A DNA stretch of 64,000 nt, taken from contig QHSX01000046.1 of assembly GCA_003221695.1 (NCBI GenBank), forward strand, positions 59,478 to 123,477, written 5' to 3'. The stretch is from Candidatus Rokuibacteriota bacterium (GTDB lineage Bacteria; Methylomirabilota; Methylomirabilia; Rokubacteriales; CSP1-6). The translations under genes and the position numbers were made by a program. Below the pieces are notes generated by a model. That model was not told where the DNA came from and did not search any database. It saw only the letters and a list, made by a program, of their open reading frames with translations. Of the stretch, positions 10,918-19,857 are shown piece by piece; within the stretch, counting starts at the first letter, position 1; the number at the start of each line of letters is the position of its first letter.

Positions 10918-13026
10918 TTGTATAGCACGGGCGCGCGCACGAAGCAAACGGCGGCGCCGGATCTCCGGACGCCGCTCCGCTTCCTCCCGGGCGTCGGGCC
11001 CCGGCGCGCGGCCCAGCTCGAGCGCAAGGGGCTCCGGACCGTCGAGGACGCGCTCTTTTTCCTGCCGCTCCGCCACGAGGACCGTACGCGCCTGGTGGAC
11101 TTCCGGTCGCTCCAGCCGGGCCAGGTCGCCACGTGCTCGGGGACGATCGTGGGGCTCTCGCCGCCGCCGCCGGGACGGTCCCGGGCGCCGCTCGTCGTCA
11201 TGCTCCGCGACGAGAGCGGCTACGCGCAGGCGAGCTGGTTTCATGGCGCCTACCTCGCGCGCGTGTTCACGCGCGGCCAGCGCCTGGTCCTGCACGGCCG
11301 GGTCACGCGCTTCAAAGGGGCCATCGTGATCCAGCAGCCGGACTACGAGATCGTCGAGAGCGACGACGACGAGCGGCTGCACACGGGTCGGCTCGTGCCC
11401 GTCTACTCGCTGACCGAGGGACTGCCGCAGCGCCCGCTCCGCACGCTCATGTGGCGGATCGTCGACACCTTCGCGCGGGACGTGCCGGAGGCCCTGCCCG
11501 AGGCGGTGCGAGAGCGGCGCAGGCTCGTCGCCCTGCCACAGGCGCTGAGCGACTGCCATTTCCCCGGGACCGAGGCGGCGCTCGCCACCGCGCGCCGCCG
11601 GCTCGCGTTCGACGACTTCCTGCTGCTCCAGCTCGGCCTCGCCATCCTCCGGTCGCGGACGACCCGCGCGCGCGGCGTCCAGATGAGCCCGCGCGGGCAG
11701 CAGGTCGCCCGTCTCCGCGCGTCGCTGCCGTGGCCGCTCACCCGCGCGCAGGAGCGCGTGTGGGACGAGATCCGACGGGACATGGCGGCGCCCCACCCGA
11801 TGCACCGGCTGCTCCAGGGGGACGTCGGCTCGGGCAAGACGATCGTCGCGGCGCTCGCCGTGCTGACAGCGGTCGAGGCCGGCTACCAGGCCGCGGTGAT
11901 GGCGCCGACCGAAATCCTCGCCGAGCAGCACTTCATGACCTTCCGCCAGCTCCTCGAGCCGCTCGGTGTGCCGGTGATCCTGCTCACCGCGTCCCTCAAG
12001 CCGCGCGAGCGCGCCGCGCGCCGCGCCGGGCTCGCCGCGGGCGAGGCGCCGTGCGTCGTCGGCACGCACGCGCTCGTCCAGGAGGGTGTGGAGTTCCGCC
12101 GCCTCGGGCTCGCCGTCGTGGACGAGCAGCACCGGTTCGGCGTCGAGCAGCGTGCACGCCTCCGCGGCAAGGGCGAGCATCCCGACCTCCTCGTGATGAC
12201 CGCGACGCCAATCCCGAGGACGCTCGCGCTGACGCTCTACGGCGACCTCGAGGTCTCGGTTCTCGACGAGCTGCCGCCGGGCCGGCGCCCGGTGGTGACC
12301 GCCGCGCGAACCGAGTCCAAGCGCCGCGAGATCTACACGTTCCTGCGCGACGAGATCGCCCGCGGCCGTCAGGCCTACGTCGTGTATCCGCTCGTCGAGG
12401 AGTCGGAGGCGCTCGACCTCAAGGCGGCGACGGACATGGCGCGCCGTCTCGCCGAGGACGTCTTCCCCGACCTCTCGGTCGGACTCATGCACGGGCGGCT
12501 CGGGTTCGAGGAGAAGGACGCGATCATGCGACGGTTCAAGGCGGGCGAAATCAACATCCTCGTCTCGACGACCGTGATCGAGGTCGGGATCGACGTGGCG
12601 AACGCGTCGGTCATGCTCGTCGAGCACGCCGAGCGCTTCGGGCTCTCGCAGCTCCACCAGCTCCGCGGGCGCGTCGGGCGCGGCCCGTGGAAGTCGGTCT
12701 GCATTCTCTTGACGAGCGGCCGGCTCACCGAGGAGGCCCAGCAGCGCATCGCCGCGATGGTCTCGACGAACGACGGCTTCAGGATCGCCGAGGTCGACCT
12801 CGAGCTGCGCGGGCCCGGCGAGTTCTTCGGCACCCGGCAGTCGGGCCTCCCCGAGTTCCGCACCGCCGACCTCCTCCGCGACGCCGCCCTCCTGGAGGAG
12901 GCGCGCCGGGAGGCCCAGGCGATCATCGCCGCCGACCCCGAGCTCCGCGATCCAGCGCACCGCGCCCTGCGCGCGAGCCTCCTGGCCCGGTGGCGTGGCA
13001 AGCTCGCGCTCGCGAGCGCGGGCTGA
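10918..13026 (+). CDS. recG: ATP-dependent DNA helicase RecG
   Basis: RecG remodels stalled replication forks and Holliday junctions. The 702-residue protein begins with the HhH-like segment FLPGVGPRRAAQLERKGL, then the wedge/OB domain (RFKGAIVIQQPDYEI). It has Walker A GDVGSGKT (about 301-308), the DEQH box in VVDEQHRFGVEQR, motif III TATPIPRTLALTLYGDL, and the C-terminal LHQLRGRVGRG. The start is uncertain: I take TTG 10918 because no ATG or GTG lies nearer the conserved N-terminus. rsmD follows 7 bases after the stop, and the pair is probably co-transcribed. Confidence 0.95.
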   Translation: MYSTGARTKQTAAPDLRTPLRFLPGVGPRRAAQLERKGLRTVEDALFFLPLRHEDRTRLVDFRSLQPGQVATCSGTIVGLSPPPPGRSRAPLVVMLRDESGYAQASWFHGAYLARVFTRGQRLVLHGRVTRFKGAIVIQQPDYEIVESDDDERLHTGRLVPVYSLTEGLPQRPLRTLMWRIVDTFARDVPEALPEAVRERRRLVALPQALSDCHFPGTEAALATARRRLAFDDFLLLQLGLAILRSRTTRARGVQMSPRGQQVARLRASLPWPLTRAQERVWDEIRRDMAAPHPMHRLLQGDVGSGKTIVAALAVLTAVEAGYQAAVMAPTEILAEQHFMTFRQLLEPLGVPVILLTASLKPRERAARRAGLAAGEAPCVVGTHALVQEGVEFRRLGLAVVDEQHRFGVEQRARLRGKGEHPDLLVMTATPIPRTLALTLYGDLEVSVLDELPPGRRPVVTAARTESKRREIYTFLRDEIARGRQAYVVYPLVEESEALDLKAATDMARRLAEDVFPDLSVGLMHGRLGFEEKDAIMRRFKAGEINILVSTTVIEVGIDVANASVMLVEHAERFGLSQLHQLRGRVGRGPWKSVCILLTSGRLTEEAQQRIAAMVSTNDGFRIAEVDLELRGPGEFFGTRQSGLPEFRTADLLRDAALLEEARREAQAIIAADPELRDPAHRALRASLLARWRGKLALASAG
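10919..10947 (-). promoter_or_regulatory. Possible rpmB promoter
   Basis: On the minus strand TTGCTT (10942-10947) and TATACA (10919-10924) are separated by exactly 17 bases, about 45 bases upstream of the rpmB ATG. The -35 matches the consensus weakly. It overlaps the proposed TTG start of recG, so the two divergent genes share very compact control sequence. Confidence 0.4.
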
Positions 13027-13033
13027 GGGGCGC

Positions 13034-13588
13034 GTGCGGGTGATCGCGGGCGCCCTCAAGGGGCGCCGTCTCGTCACCCCGCGCGGTACCTCGACCCGCC
13101 CGACCGCGGACCAGATCCGTGTCGCGCTCATGGACACCCTGACGCCGTGGCTTTCGGACGCGCGCGTGCTCGACCTCTTCGCCGGCGCGGGTGGCGTCGG
13201 CCTCGAGGCGCTCTCACGGGGCGCCCTGCACGCGACCTTCGTCGAGCGCGAGGCGCGCGCCGTCGCCGCGCTCGACGCGAACATCAGGTCGCTCGGCGTC
13301 GAGGCGCAGGCGCGGGTGCTCCGCCTCGACGCCGGTCGCGCCCTCCGGCGGCTCGCCGCGGACGGTACCCGATTCGGGATCGTCTTCCTCGACCCGCCGT
13401 ACGCGACGGACCTCGCGGCGCGGACGCTCCAGGCGCTCGGCGCGGGCGGCGTCGCGGCGACCGGCGCGATCGTCGTCGCCCAGCACCTGACCAAGCGCGC
13501 GCCCGCGTCCGACGTGGGCGTCCTGAAGGCGTTCCGGACCCGTCGGTTCGGCGAGACGACCTTGACTTTCTTTCGAGCCGAAGGGTAG
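13034..13588 (+). CDS. rsmD: 16S rRNA (guanine-966-N2)-methyltransferase RsmD
   Basis: RsmD methylates G966 of 16S rRNA. From GTG 13034 the protein has 184 residues and begins RVIAGALKGRRL, the normal N-terminus. It has the SAM-binding VLDLFAGAGGVGLEALSRGA and the catalytic DPPY motif in FLDPPYAT. GAGGGG upstream is an acceptable ribosome binding site. It is followed after 10 bases by coaD, a very common rsmD-coaD pairing. The open frame upstream of 13034 lies within recG and is not used. Confidence 0.95.
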   Translation: MRVIAGALKGRRLVTPRGTSTRPTADQIRVALMDTLTPWLSDARVLDLFAGAGGVGLEALSRGALHATFVEREARAVAALDANIRSLGVEAQARVLRLDAGRALRRLAADGTRFGIVFLDPPYATDLAARTLQALGAGGVAATGAIVVAQHLTKRAPASDVGVLKAFRTRRFGETTLTFFRAEG

Positions 13589-13598
13589 CCTGAGGGCC

Positions 13599-14084
13599 GT
13601 GGCCAAGCGGGCGGTCTACCCGGGTATGTTCGATCCCGTGCACAACGGCCACGTCGACGTCATCCAGCGTAGCCTCCAGATCTTCGACGAGTTGATCGTC
13701 GCGGTCGTCGCGAATCCCTCGAAGGAGCCCCTCTTCACCGTCAAGGAGCGCCTCGAGATGATCGACGAGGCGACGGCGGGGCTCAGCAACTTCCGCATCG
13801 TCGCGTTCGACGGACTCTTGATCGACCTGGTCGCGCGCGAGCGCGCCGACTGCATCGTGCGCGGCATCCGCGCGGTCTCCGACTTCGAGTACGAGTTCCA
13901 GATGGCGCTGATGAACCGCAAGCTGCGGTCGACCGTCGAGACGGTCTTCCTCATGCCGCACGAGAAGTACACTTACATCTCCTCGCGCCTCATCAAGGAA
14001 GTCGCCAGCTTCGGTACGTCGGTCACGGGGATGGTCCCGCCGATCGTCGAGAAGCGGCTGGCGGAAAAGTTCCCTCCCAAGTAA
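13599..14084 (+). CDS. coaD: Phosphopantetheine adenylyltransferase
   Basis: CoaD catalyses the penultimate step of coenzyme A synthesis, adenylating 4'-phosphopantetheine. The 161 residues match the family length. The nucleotidyltransferase motif reads HNGH (residues 15-18) in YPGMFDPVHNGHVD. Later hallmarks are IVRGIRAVSDFEYE, the MALMNRKL segment and TYISSRLIKEVASFG. The GTG start leads straight into the conserved first strand. It sits between rsmD and an aminotransferase gene. The abundance of CoA ligases in this window makes CoA supply relevant, but this is a universal gene. Confidence 0.96.
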   Translation: MAKRAVYPGMFDPVHNGHVDVIQRSLQIFDELIVAVVANPSKEPLFTVKERLEMIDEATAGLSNFRIVAFDGLLIDLVARERADCIVRGIRAVSDFEYEFQMALMNRKLRSTVETVFLMPHEKYTYISSRLIKEVASFGTSVTGMVPPIVEKRLAEKFPPK

Positions 14085-14117
14085 CCCGGCGGACCGCCGC
14101 CGAAGGAGCCGCACACC

Positions 14118-15317
14118 GTGCTGGCCGAACGCTTGAAGACGCTTGCCCCGTCGTCGACGCTCGCGGTGCAGGCCAAGGCGAAGGCGCTCCGTGCGCGCGG
14201 CGTCGACGTGATCTCGTTTGGCGCGGGCGAGCCCGACTTCGACACGCCCGAGCGCATCAAGGCCGCCGCGATCGAGGCGATGCGGCGGGGCGAGACCAAG
14301 TACACGGAGGTCGCCGGCATCCCCGAGCTCCGTGCGGCCGTGTGCGCCAAGCTCAAGCGTGACAACGGGCTCGAGTACGAGCCCGACGACGTGCTGGTCT
14401 CGTGCGGCGCCAAGCACACGCTCTTCAACATGGCCGTCGCGATCCTCAACCCGGGCGACGAGGTCCTGATCCCGAGCCCGTACTGGGTCTCGTATCCCGA
14501 GCAGGCGCGCCTCGTTGGCGGCGTGTCGGTGGGGGTCCTCACGCGCGAGGGGACGGGGTTCGACCTCGATCCCGAGCGCCTCGCCGCGGCCGTCACGCCG
14601 CGCACGAAGGCGATCGTGCTCAACAGCCCGAACAACCCGACCGGCGCCGTCTTCTCGGTGGAGGCGCTCGAGGCGGTAGCGCGACTGGCGGTCGAAGCGG
14701 ATCTGCTCGTGGTCTCCGACGAGTGCTACGAGGCTCTCACGTTCGAAGGCCGTCACGTCTCCATCGCCGCGCTCGGCCCCGACGTCAAGGCGCGGACGCT
14801 CGTCATCAACACGTGCTCCAAGGCGTACGCGATGACCGGCTGGCGGATCGGCTATGCGGCGGGGCCGCGCGCGCTGATCCGTGCGATGACCGACGTCCAG
14901 AGCCAGGTGACCTCCAACCCGTCCTCCGTGGCCCAGTGGGCGGCGGTCGAGGCGCTCGCGGGACCCCAGGACGAGGTGCGGACGATGGTGGCGGAGTTCG
15001 ACCGCCGGCGCCACCTGATCGTCGACGGGCTCAACCGGCTGGACGGCGTCGCGTGCGCCAGGCCGCGGGGCGCCTTCTATGCGTTCGCGAACGTGTCGGG
15101 GCTCTTCGGCCGGAGCTCGGCGGGCGCGGCGGGGACGACGCGGCTCGGCGGCTCCCTCGACGTCGCCGCGTTCCTGCTCGAGGCGGCGCGCGTGGCCGTC
15201 GTGCCGGGCCTCGACTTCGGCTCCGACGCCCACGTGCGCCTGTCGTACGCGACCAGCGACGCGCTGATCCGGGAGGGGCTCGCGCGCATGGACGCCGCGA
15301 TCCGCCAGTTGCGTTAG
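14118..15317 (+). CDS. Class I/II pyridoxal-phosphate aminotransferase (aspartate/prephenate type)
   Basis: This is a fold-type I aminotransferase of 399 residues. It shows ISFGAGEPDFDTP, the NSPNNPTGAVFS loop, the VSDECYEAL segment, and the PLP lysine K235 in CSKAYAMTGWRIGY. This profile fits the Ib subgroup that includes aspartate and aspartate/prephenate aminotransferases; the amino acid used cannot be fixed by eye. The GTG start at 14118 follows GAAGGAG. It is the last gene before the hairpin block at 15350-15469 and is likely co-transcribed with coaD, 33 bases upstream. Confidence 0.9.
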   Translation: MLAERLKTLAPSSTLAVQAKAKALRARGVDVISFGAGEPDFDTPERIKAAAIEAMRRGETKYTEVAGIPELRAAVCAKLKRDNGLEYEPDDVLVSCGAKHTLFNMAVAILNPGDEVLIPSPYWVSYPEQARLVGGVSVGVLTREGTGFDLDPERLAAAVTPRTKAIVLNSPNNPTGAVFSVEALEAVARLAVEADLLVVSDECYEALTFEGRHVSIAALGPDVKARTLVINTCSKAYAMTGWRIGYAAGPRALIRAMTDVQSQVTSNPSSVAQWAAVEALAGPQDEVRTMVAEFDRRRHLIVDGLNRLDGVACARPRGAFYAFANVSGLFGRSSAGAAGTTRLGGSLDVAAFLLEAARVAVVPGLDFGSDAHVRLSYATSDALIREGLARMDAAIRQLR

Positions 15318-15349
15318 ACTAGCCGCGCGTTTGAGGAGGGGCTCTTCGA

Positions 15350-15368
15350 GCGCCGGCTCCGCCGGCGC
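15350..15368. repeat. Hairpin 1 of the intergenic block
   Basis: GCGCCGGC and GCCGGCGC form a perfect 8-base stem with a TCC loop, 33 bases after the aminotransferase stop. It is the first of three consecutive hairpins in this 182-base gap. Confidence 0.65.
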
Positions 15369-15378
15369 AACCTGTCCT

Positions 15379-15411
15379 GGGGGTTCGCTCCCTCTCGGGA
15401 GCGCTTCCCCC
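15379..15411. repeat. Hairpin 2 of the intergenic block (nested stem)
   Basis: GGGGG (15379-15383) pairs with CCCCC (15407-15411), enclosing CGCTCCC (15386-15392), which pairs with GGGAGCG (15397-15403). The two stacked stems make a strong structure that probably ends the recG-aminotransferase transcript. Confidence 0.6.
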
Positions 15412-15415
15412 GGTT

Positions 15416-15469
15416 TCGGGAGGGGGCCGTCGCGCCCTTAGGGCGCGCCTGTGGAGTCGCCCCCTCCGA
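15416..15469. repeat. Palindromic repeat element, copy A
   Basis: An outer stem GGAGGGGGC/GCCCCCTCC encloses an inner perfect stem GCGCCC-TTA-GGGCGC. The reverse complement of this 54-base element matches the sequence at 41219-41271 inside hcrA at roughly 46 of 54 positions, including an identical 18-base block (GGCGCGACGGCCCCCTCC). It therefore belongs to a dispersed repeat family and is not simply a local terminator. Confidence 0.75.
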
Positions 15470-15499
15470 TGAGCTAGGGGCCCCGCAAAGGAGAAGGCG

Positions 15500-15940
15500 A
15501 TGAAGCTCGAAGGCTCCTACGACGTCCCGGCGCCCCGGGCGAAGGTCTGGGACGTGTTTCTCAACCCCAAGCAGCTCCGGAAGGCGATCCCCGGCTGCGA
15601 AAAGCTCGAGGCCCTCGGGGACGACGAGTACAAGGCGACGCTGAAGATCGGTGTGGCGGCAGTGAAGGGGACGTTCGAGGGCAAGGTGCGGCTCCTGGAC
15701 AAGAAGCAGCCCGACTCGTACCGTCTCGTGGCCGAGGGCAGCGGCGGCCCCGGCTTCGTCAAGGCCGACACGCTGATCACGCTCACCGAGACCGACGGCG
15801 GCACGCGCGTCTCCTACAGCGCCGACGTCCAGGTGGGCGGCCTGATCGCCGGCGTCGGTCAGCGGATGCTCGGCGGCGTGTCGAAGATGATGGCCGACCA
15901 GTTCTTCAATCGCATGAGCGATTTGCTCCAGTCCTCCTGA
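15500..15940 (+). CDS. CoxG-like SRPBCC protein
   Basis: A 146-residue protein of the carbon monoxide dehydrogenase subunit G family (SRPBCC/Bet v1-like fold). Characteristic segments are MKLEGSYDVPAPRAKVWDVF, IPGCEKLEALGDDEY, and a C-terminal helix GVGQRMLGGVSKMMADQFF. Family members act in maturation or membrane anchoring of molybdenum hydroxylases and also occur in other catabolic clusters. A good AAGGAG precedes the ATG. It heads the 15500-27889 unit, which contains no molybdenum enzyme; the only one in the window is hcrCAB at 39444-43415. Its role here is open. Confidence 0.85.
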   Translation: MKLEGSYDVPAPRAKVWDVFLNPKQLRKAIPGCEKLEALGDDEYKATLKIGVAAVKGTFEGKVRLLDKKQPDSYRLVAEGSGGPGFVKADTLITLTETDGGTRVSYSADVQVGGLIAGVGQRMLGGVSKMMADQFFNRMSDLLQSS

Positions 15941-15951
15941 CCTCGCGCCCC

Positions 15952-17277
15952 ATGGCCTCCCGCTACCTCGAGCCACGCCTGGAGCGCGCGTCACGCGGCG
16001 AGATGACGCGGCTGCAGGTGCGGCGGCTCAGGGCCGAGGTCCGGCACGCCCACGCGCACAGCCCGTTCTACCGGAAGAAGCTCAAGACGGCGGGCGTCAC
16101 GCCCGACGCGGTCCGGACCCTCGACGACCTCGGCAAGGTTCCGTTCACGACCAAGGACGAGCTGAAAGAGAATCAGGCGGCGAACCCACCGTGGGGCGAC
16201 GTCCTGGCCGTGCCGTTCGCCGACGTGCTCCGCGTCCACATGACGTCGGCGACGACGGGACGTCCGCTCGCGTTCCTCGACACCCGGGAAGACTGGTACG
16301 GCTTCTACCACTCCTACGCGCGCGCCCTCTACGCGTACGGCGTCCGCAAGCCCGACCTGGTCATGGCCGCGTTCTCGTACGGGCCGTGGATCGGGTACTG
16401 GTCGGGTTTCTATGCGGCCCAGGACCTGGGGTGCCTCGTCTTTCCGGTCGGCGGGCTCACGACCGACCAGCGGATCGACGCCCTTCTGAGCTACCCGATC
16501 ACGGTGCTCGGCTGCACGCCGTCCTACGCGCTCTTCCTCGCCGAAGCCGCGGCGAAGAAGGGGATCGACCTCGCGAAGCAGACGAAGATCCGCATCACGT
16601 GGCACACCGGCGAGCCGGGCGCCTCGATCCCCGCGACGAAGGCGAAGATCGAGGCGGCGTTCGGCGCGAGGGCGTTCGACCTCCCCGGGCTCACCGAGAT
16701 CGCCGCGTGGGGGTTCGAGTGCGACGCGCGCGCCGGCCTCGTGCATGTGCACGAGGACTACTGCTATCCCGAGGTCCTCGACGAGGCGGACCGGCCGGTC
16801 GGCCCGGGCGGGCGAGGTGAGCTGGTCTTGACGAGCCTCTACCGGAAGGCGATGCCGCTCCTCCGATACCGCACGCGCGACGTGGTCCAGGTCGCCGAGC
16901 GGACGTGCCCCTGCGGCCGCACCCTGATCGCCTTCGAGGGCGGTGTCCTCGGGCGACTCGACGACATGAAGAAGGTTCGGGGGGTCGTCGTCTACCCGCG
17001 ACGCGTCGAGGAGCTGGTGCGACCGCACGACGGCGTCGACGAATTTCAGATCGTCTTCCGGCGTCACGAGGGGCTCGACGACATCCTGATCCGCATCGAC
17101 CCCTCGCCGTCGTTGTCGCGCGCCGAGCGCCAGGGCCTCACGGCGAGGCTCGCCGACGATCTGCGCATCGGGCTCGGGATCCGCGTGACGGTCGAGGTCG
17201 GCGAGCCGGGGTCACTGCCTCGCTGGGACCACAAGGCCAGGCGCGTGAAGGACGAGCGCACCGAGGTGCCGTTCTGA
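15952..17277 (+). CDS. Phenylacetate-CoA ligase family protein
   Basis: This 441-residue AMP-forming acyl-CoA ligase is of the PaaK branch, with the family's MTSATTGRPLAF phosphate-binding loop, a zinc-binding-like C-P-C-G-R segment (TCPCGRTLIAFEGGVLGR), and the C-terminal lid region (LPRWDHKARRV). It would activate an aromatic or other carboxylic acid to its CoA thioester; the substrate is unknown. It begins 12 bases after the CoxG-like gene. A paralogue at 49140-50417 has the same architecture. Its placement at the head of a transport and catabolism operon suggests it activates the imported compound or a pathway intermediate. Confidence 0.88.
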   Translation: MASRYLEPRLERASRGEMTRLQVRRLRAEVRHAHAHSPFYRKKLKTAGVTPDAVRTLDDLGKVPFTTKDELKENQAANPPWGDVLAVPFADVLRVHMTSATTGRPLAFLDTREDWYGFYHSYARALYAYGVRKPDLVMAAFSYGPWIGYWSGFYAAQDLGCLVFPVGGLTTDQRIDALLSYPITVLGCTPSYALFLAEAAAKKGIDLAKQTKIRITWHTGEPGASIPATKAKIEAAFGARAFDLPGLTEIAAWGFECDARAGLVHVHEDYCYPEVLDEADRPVGPGGRGELVLTSLYRKAMPLLRYRTRDVVQVAERTCPCGRTLIAFEGGVLGRLDDMKKVRGVVVYPRRVEELVRPHDGVDEFQIVFRRHEGLDDILIRIDPSPSLSRAERQGLTARLADDLRIGLGIRVTVEVGEPGSLPRWDHKARRVKDERTEVPF

Positions 17278-17290
17278 GAGGAGTCCGCGC

Positions 17291-18319
17291 GTGAAGGCGG
17301 CGTTCTTCAAGGAGCACGGCGGCCCCGAGAAAGTCGTCTACGACGACTACCGGGACCCGACGCCGGGGCCGGACGACGTCGTCGTGCGCGTGGGGGCGTG
17401 CGCGCTCAACCACGTGGACCTGCTCCTCCTCGACGGCCGCTTCCCACCGCCCGAGGGACTGCCCCACGTCAACGGCTGCGAGGTGACGGGGACGATCGAG
17501 ACCGTGGGCGCCCGGGTGACGGGGCTCGAGCGGGGCCAGCGCGTGATCATCTTCCCGGGGTTCGCGTGCGGCGGCTGCGAGTACTGCCTGCGCGGTGAGC
17601 GGACCGTCTGCGTGAAGTACGGCTACCTCGGCGCGCACAAGGATGGCGGCTACGCCGAGCGCGTGAAGGCGCCCGCCGCCAACATCCTCCCGCTGCCCGA
17701 GGCGATCGCGTTCGAGGCCGGGGCGGCCCTGCCGATGGCGATGGTCACCGCCTGGCACGCCCTCGTCGCGCAGGCCCGGCTCCAGCCCGGTCAGACGGTA
17801 CTGGTCCAGGCGGCTGGGAGCGGCGTCGGCAGCGCCGCGATCCAGATCGCCCGCCTCGTGGGCGCGCGGGTCATCACGACCGTCGGCAGCGACGACAAGC
17901 TCGAGTTCGCGCGCGCCCTCGGCGCCGAGCGGGTGGTCAACTACCGCACCCAGGACTTCGTCGACGCCGTGCGGACGTGGACGAACAAGCGCGGCGTGGA
18001 CGTCGTGATCGAGCACATCGGGGGCGAGACGTTCGAGAGGTCGGTCCTGGCGCTCACGCGCCTCGGGACGCTCGTGACGATCGGCTCGCACGACACCCAC
18101 TGGGGACGCCTGGACCTGCGTCACGTCTACTCGAAGAACCTCCGGGTCGTCGGGACCAACCTCGGATCGATCCTCGAGCTCCGCACGATCCTCGACTACG
18201 TGACGGCGGGCCGTCTCAAGCCGGTGATCGACCGCGCGTTCCCCCTCAAGGACGCGCGCGCCGCCGTGCAGTACGTCCTCGACCGGAAGAACAAGGGCAA
18301 GGTGCTGCTGGTCCCGTGA
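17291..18319 (+). CDS. Zinc-binding MDR-family dehydrogenase/reductase
   Basis: A 342-residue medium-chain dehydrogenase with a GroES-like N-terminal domain and a Rossmann domain (LVQAAGSGVGSAAIQIARL). The structural zinc lobe is present as C-x2-C-x2-C-x7-C in FACGGCEYCLRGERTVC. HVNGCEVTGTIETVG is the conserved catalytic-domain loop. It would oxidise an alcohol or reduce an enoyl or carbonyl group with NAD(P)H; no substrate can be read. It follows the PaaK-like gene by 13 bases, and its stop overlaps the GTG of the next gene by 4 bases, so it belongs to the same operon. Confidence 0.88.
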   Translation: MKAAFFKEHGGPEKVVYDDYRDPTPGPDDVVVRVGACALNHVDLLLLDGRFPPPEGLPHVNGCEVTGTIETVGARVTGLERGQRVIIFPGFACGGCEYCLRGERTVCVKYGYLGAHKDGGYAERVKAPAANILPLPEAIAFEAGAALPMAMVTAWHALVAQARLQPGQTVLVQAAGSGVGSAAIQIARLVGARVITTVGSDDKLEFARALGAERVVNYRTQDFVDAVRTWTNKRGVDVVIEHIGGETFERSVLALTRLGTLVTIGSHDTHWGRLDLRHVYSKNLRVVGTNLGSILELRTILDYVTAGRLKPVIDRAFPLKDARAAVQYVLDRKNKGKVLLVP

Positions 18320-19857
18320 CCCTCGGGGAGCTCCTCACCCGCGCCGCGCTCCGGCGCCCCGAGGCCGTGGCCGTGGTGGACGGCGCTCGCCGGCTCTCGT
18401 ACGCCGCGCTCGCCGCGCGCGCCGCGAACGCGGCGCACAGTTTCGGGCAGCTGGGTGTCGGCAAGCGCGACCGGGTGCTGATCGCCCTCAGGAACCGGCT
18501 CGAGCACGTCGTGGCGTTCTGGGCCCTCCAGACGCTCGGGGCCGTGCCGACGCCCGTCAATTTTCGCTTCGCGCCTGCCGAGATGACGTACGTGCTCGAG
18601 GACTCGGGCGCGAAGCTCGCGCTCTTCGAGGACGCCACCGCCCCCGCCGTGACCGCAGCGGTGCGCGGGTCCGCCGTTCGCCTCGTGTACGTCGGCGCCA
18701 AGGCTCCCGCGAGGTCGATTGCCTTCGACGAGATCGGGGGCGAAGGGGGCTCGATCCCCTGCGCCCCCGATGTCTCCGAGGGCGATCTCTCGCTGATCCT
18801 GTATACGTCCGGCACCACGGGACGGCCGAAGGGCGTCCCGCGCACGCACAAGAATCACTACGCCGGCGCCGTGGCGCACGTGATCCAGTGCGGCTACACC
18901 TGGAGCGAGCGCACGCTCGGGGTCATGCCCCTCTACCACACGATGGGGATCCACTCCCTCACGAGCATGGCTGCCGTGAACGGCTGCTTCGTGTGCCAGC
19001 CCGAGTGGTCGGTAGCCGGCGCGCTGCGCCTCATCGCGGCCGAGCGGCTCACGGCGCTCTACCTGATCCCGACGCTCTACTGGGATCTCGTGCACGCGCC
19101 GGAGCTCGCCCAGACGGACGTCGCCTCGGTCCGGAAGCTCGCGTACGCCGGCGCGCCGATGCTCGAGCCACTCATCGAGGAATGCGCGAAGGCGTTCCGA
19201 CCGGACGTCTTCGTCAATCACTACGGCTCGACCGAGGTCTACACGTTCTCGGTCGCTCCCGACGTGAGGCGCAAGCCCGGCTGCGCGGGCCGCGCGGGGC
19301 TCCACGGCGAGCTGCGGGTCGTCGTCGCGAGCGCCGAGCGTCGGGTGGGTCCCGACGAGGCCGTCCCCCCGGGCACGAAGGGCGAGGTCATCGCGCGCCT
19401 CACGTCCGACGAGGCCTTCGCGGGCTACTGGAACCGCCCCGACGCCGACGCGAAGGCGCTCCGCGACGGCTGGTACTTCACGGGCGACATGGGATACGTG
19501 GACGGGGACGGCGACCTCTACGTCGCCGGGCGCGTCGACGACATGATCATCAGCGGTGGCGAGAACATCCACCCGGTGGAGGTCGAGGAGATCCTTGCGC
19601 GCCATCCGCACGTCAAGGACGTGGCGGTCGTCGGAGAGGTCGATGAGCGGTGGGGCGAGCGCGTCACCGCCTTCGTCGTGCCGGGCGCCGGCGTGACCGC
19701 CGAGGAGCTCGACCGCTTCTGCCGGGAGCGCCGGGACCTCGCGAGCTTCAAGCGGCCGCGGCGCTTCGTCTTCGTCGCGGCGATTCCAAAGACCGCGTCG
19801 GGCAAGATCCTGCGCCGGCTGCTCCGGGAGGGCCAGTACACGGAGGTACATCCATGA
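18316..19857 (+). CDS. Acyl-CoA synthetase (AMP-binding family)
   Basis: This 513-residue AMP-forming ligase has the P-loop LILYTSGTTGRPKGVPRTHK, the HYGSTEVYTF segment, the WYFTGDMGYVDGDGDLYVAGR hinge region and the C-terminal lysine motif PKTASGKILRRLL. GTG 18316 overlaps the previous stop (GTGA) and starts at the right distance from the first conserved helix; the longer open frame is not used. Two different types of CoA ligase in one operon (this and 15952-17277) suggest two acids, or an acid and a side-chain product, are activated. The substrate is unknown. Confidence 0.92.
   Translation: MTLGELLTRAALRRPEAVAVVDGARRLSYAALAARAANAAHSFGQLGVGKRDRVLIALRNRLEHVVAFWALQTLGAVPTPVNFRFAPAEMTYVLEDSGAKLALFEDATAPAVTAAVRGSAVRLVYVGAKAPARSIAFDEIGGEGGSIPCAPDVSEGDLSLILYTSGTTGRPKGVPRTHKNHYAGAVAHVIQCGYTWSERTLGVMPLYHTMGIHSLTSMAAVNGCFVCQPEWSVAGALRLIAAERLTALYLIPTLYWDLVHAPELAQTDVASVRKLAYAGAPMLEPLIEECAKAFRPDVFVNHYGSTEVYTFSVAPDVRRKPGCAGRAGLHGELRVVVASAERRVGPDEAVPPGTKGEVIARLTSDEAFAGYWNRPDADAKALRDGWYFTGDMGYVDGDGDLYVAGRVDDMIISGGENIHPVEVEEILARHPHVKDVAVVGEVDERWGERVTAFVVPGAGVTAEELDRFCRERRDLASFKRPRRFVFVAAIPKTASGKILRRLLREGQYTEVHP

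Noticed and set aside
9631..13494. A 1287-codon open frame on the minus strand
   Set aside because: It runs antisense through recG, rpmB and the regulator gene, has low-complexity Arg/Ala/Asp-rich content and no recognisable domain. Long antisense frames are expected in DNA with this third-position GC.
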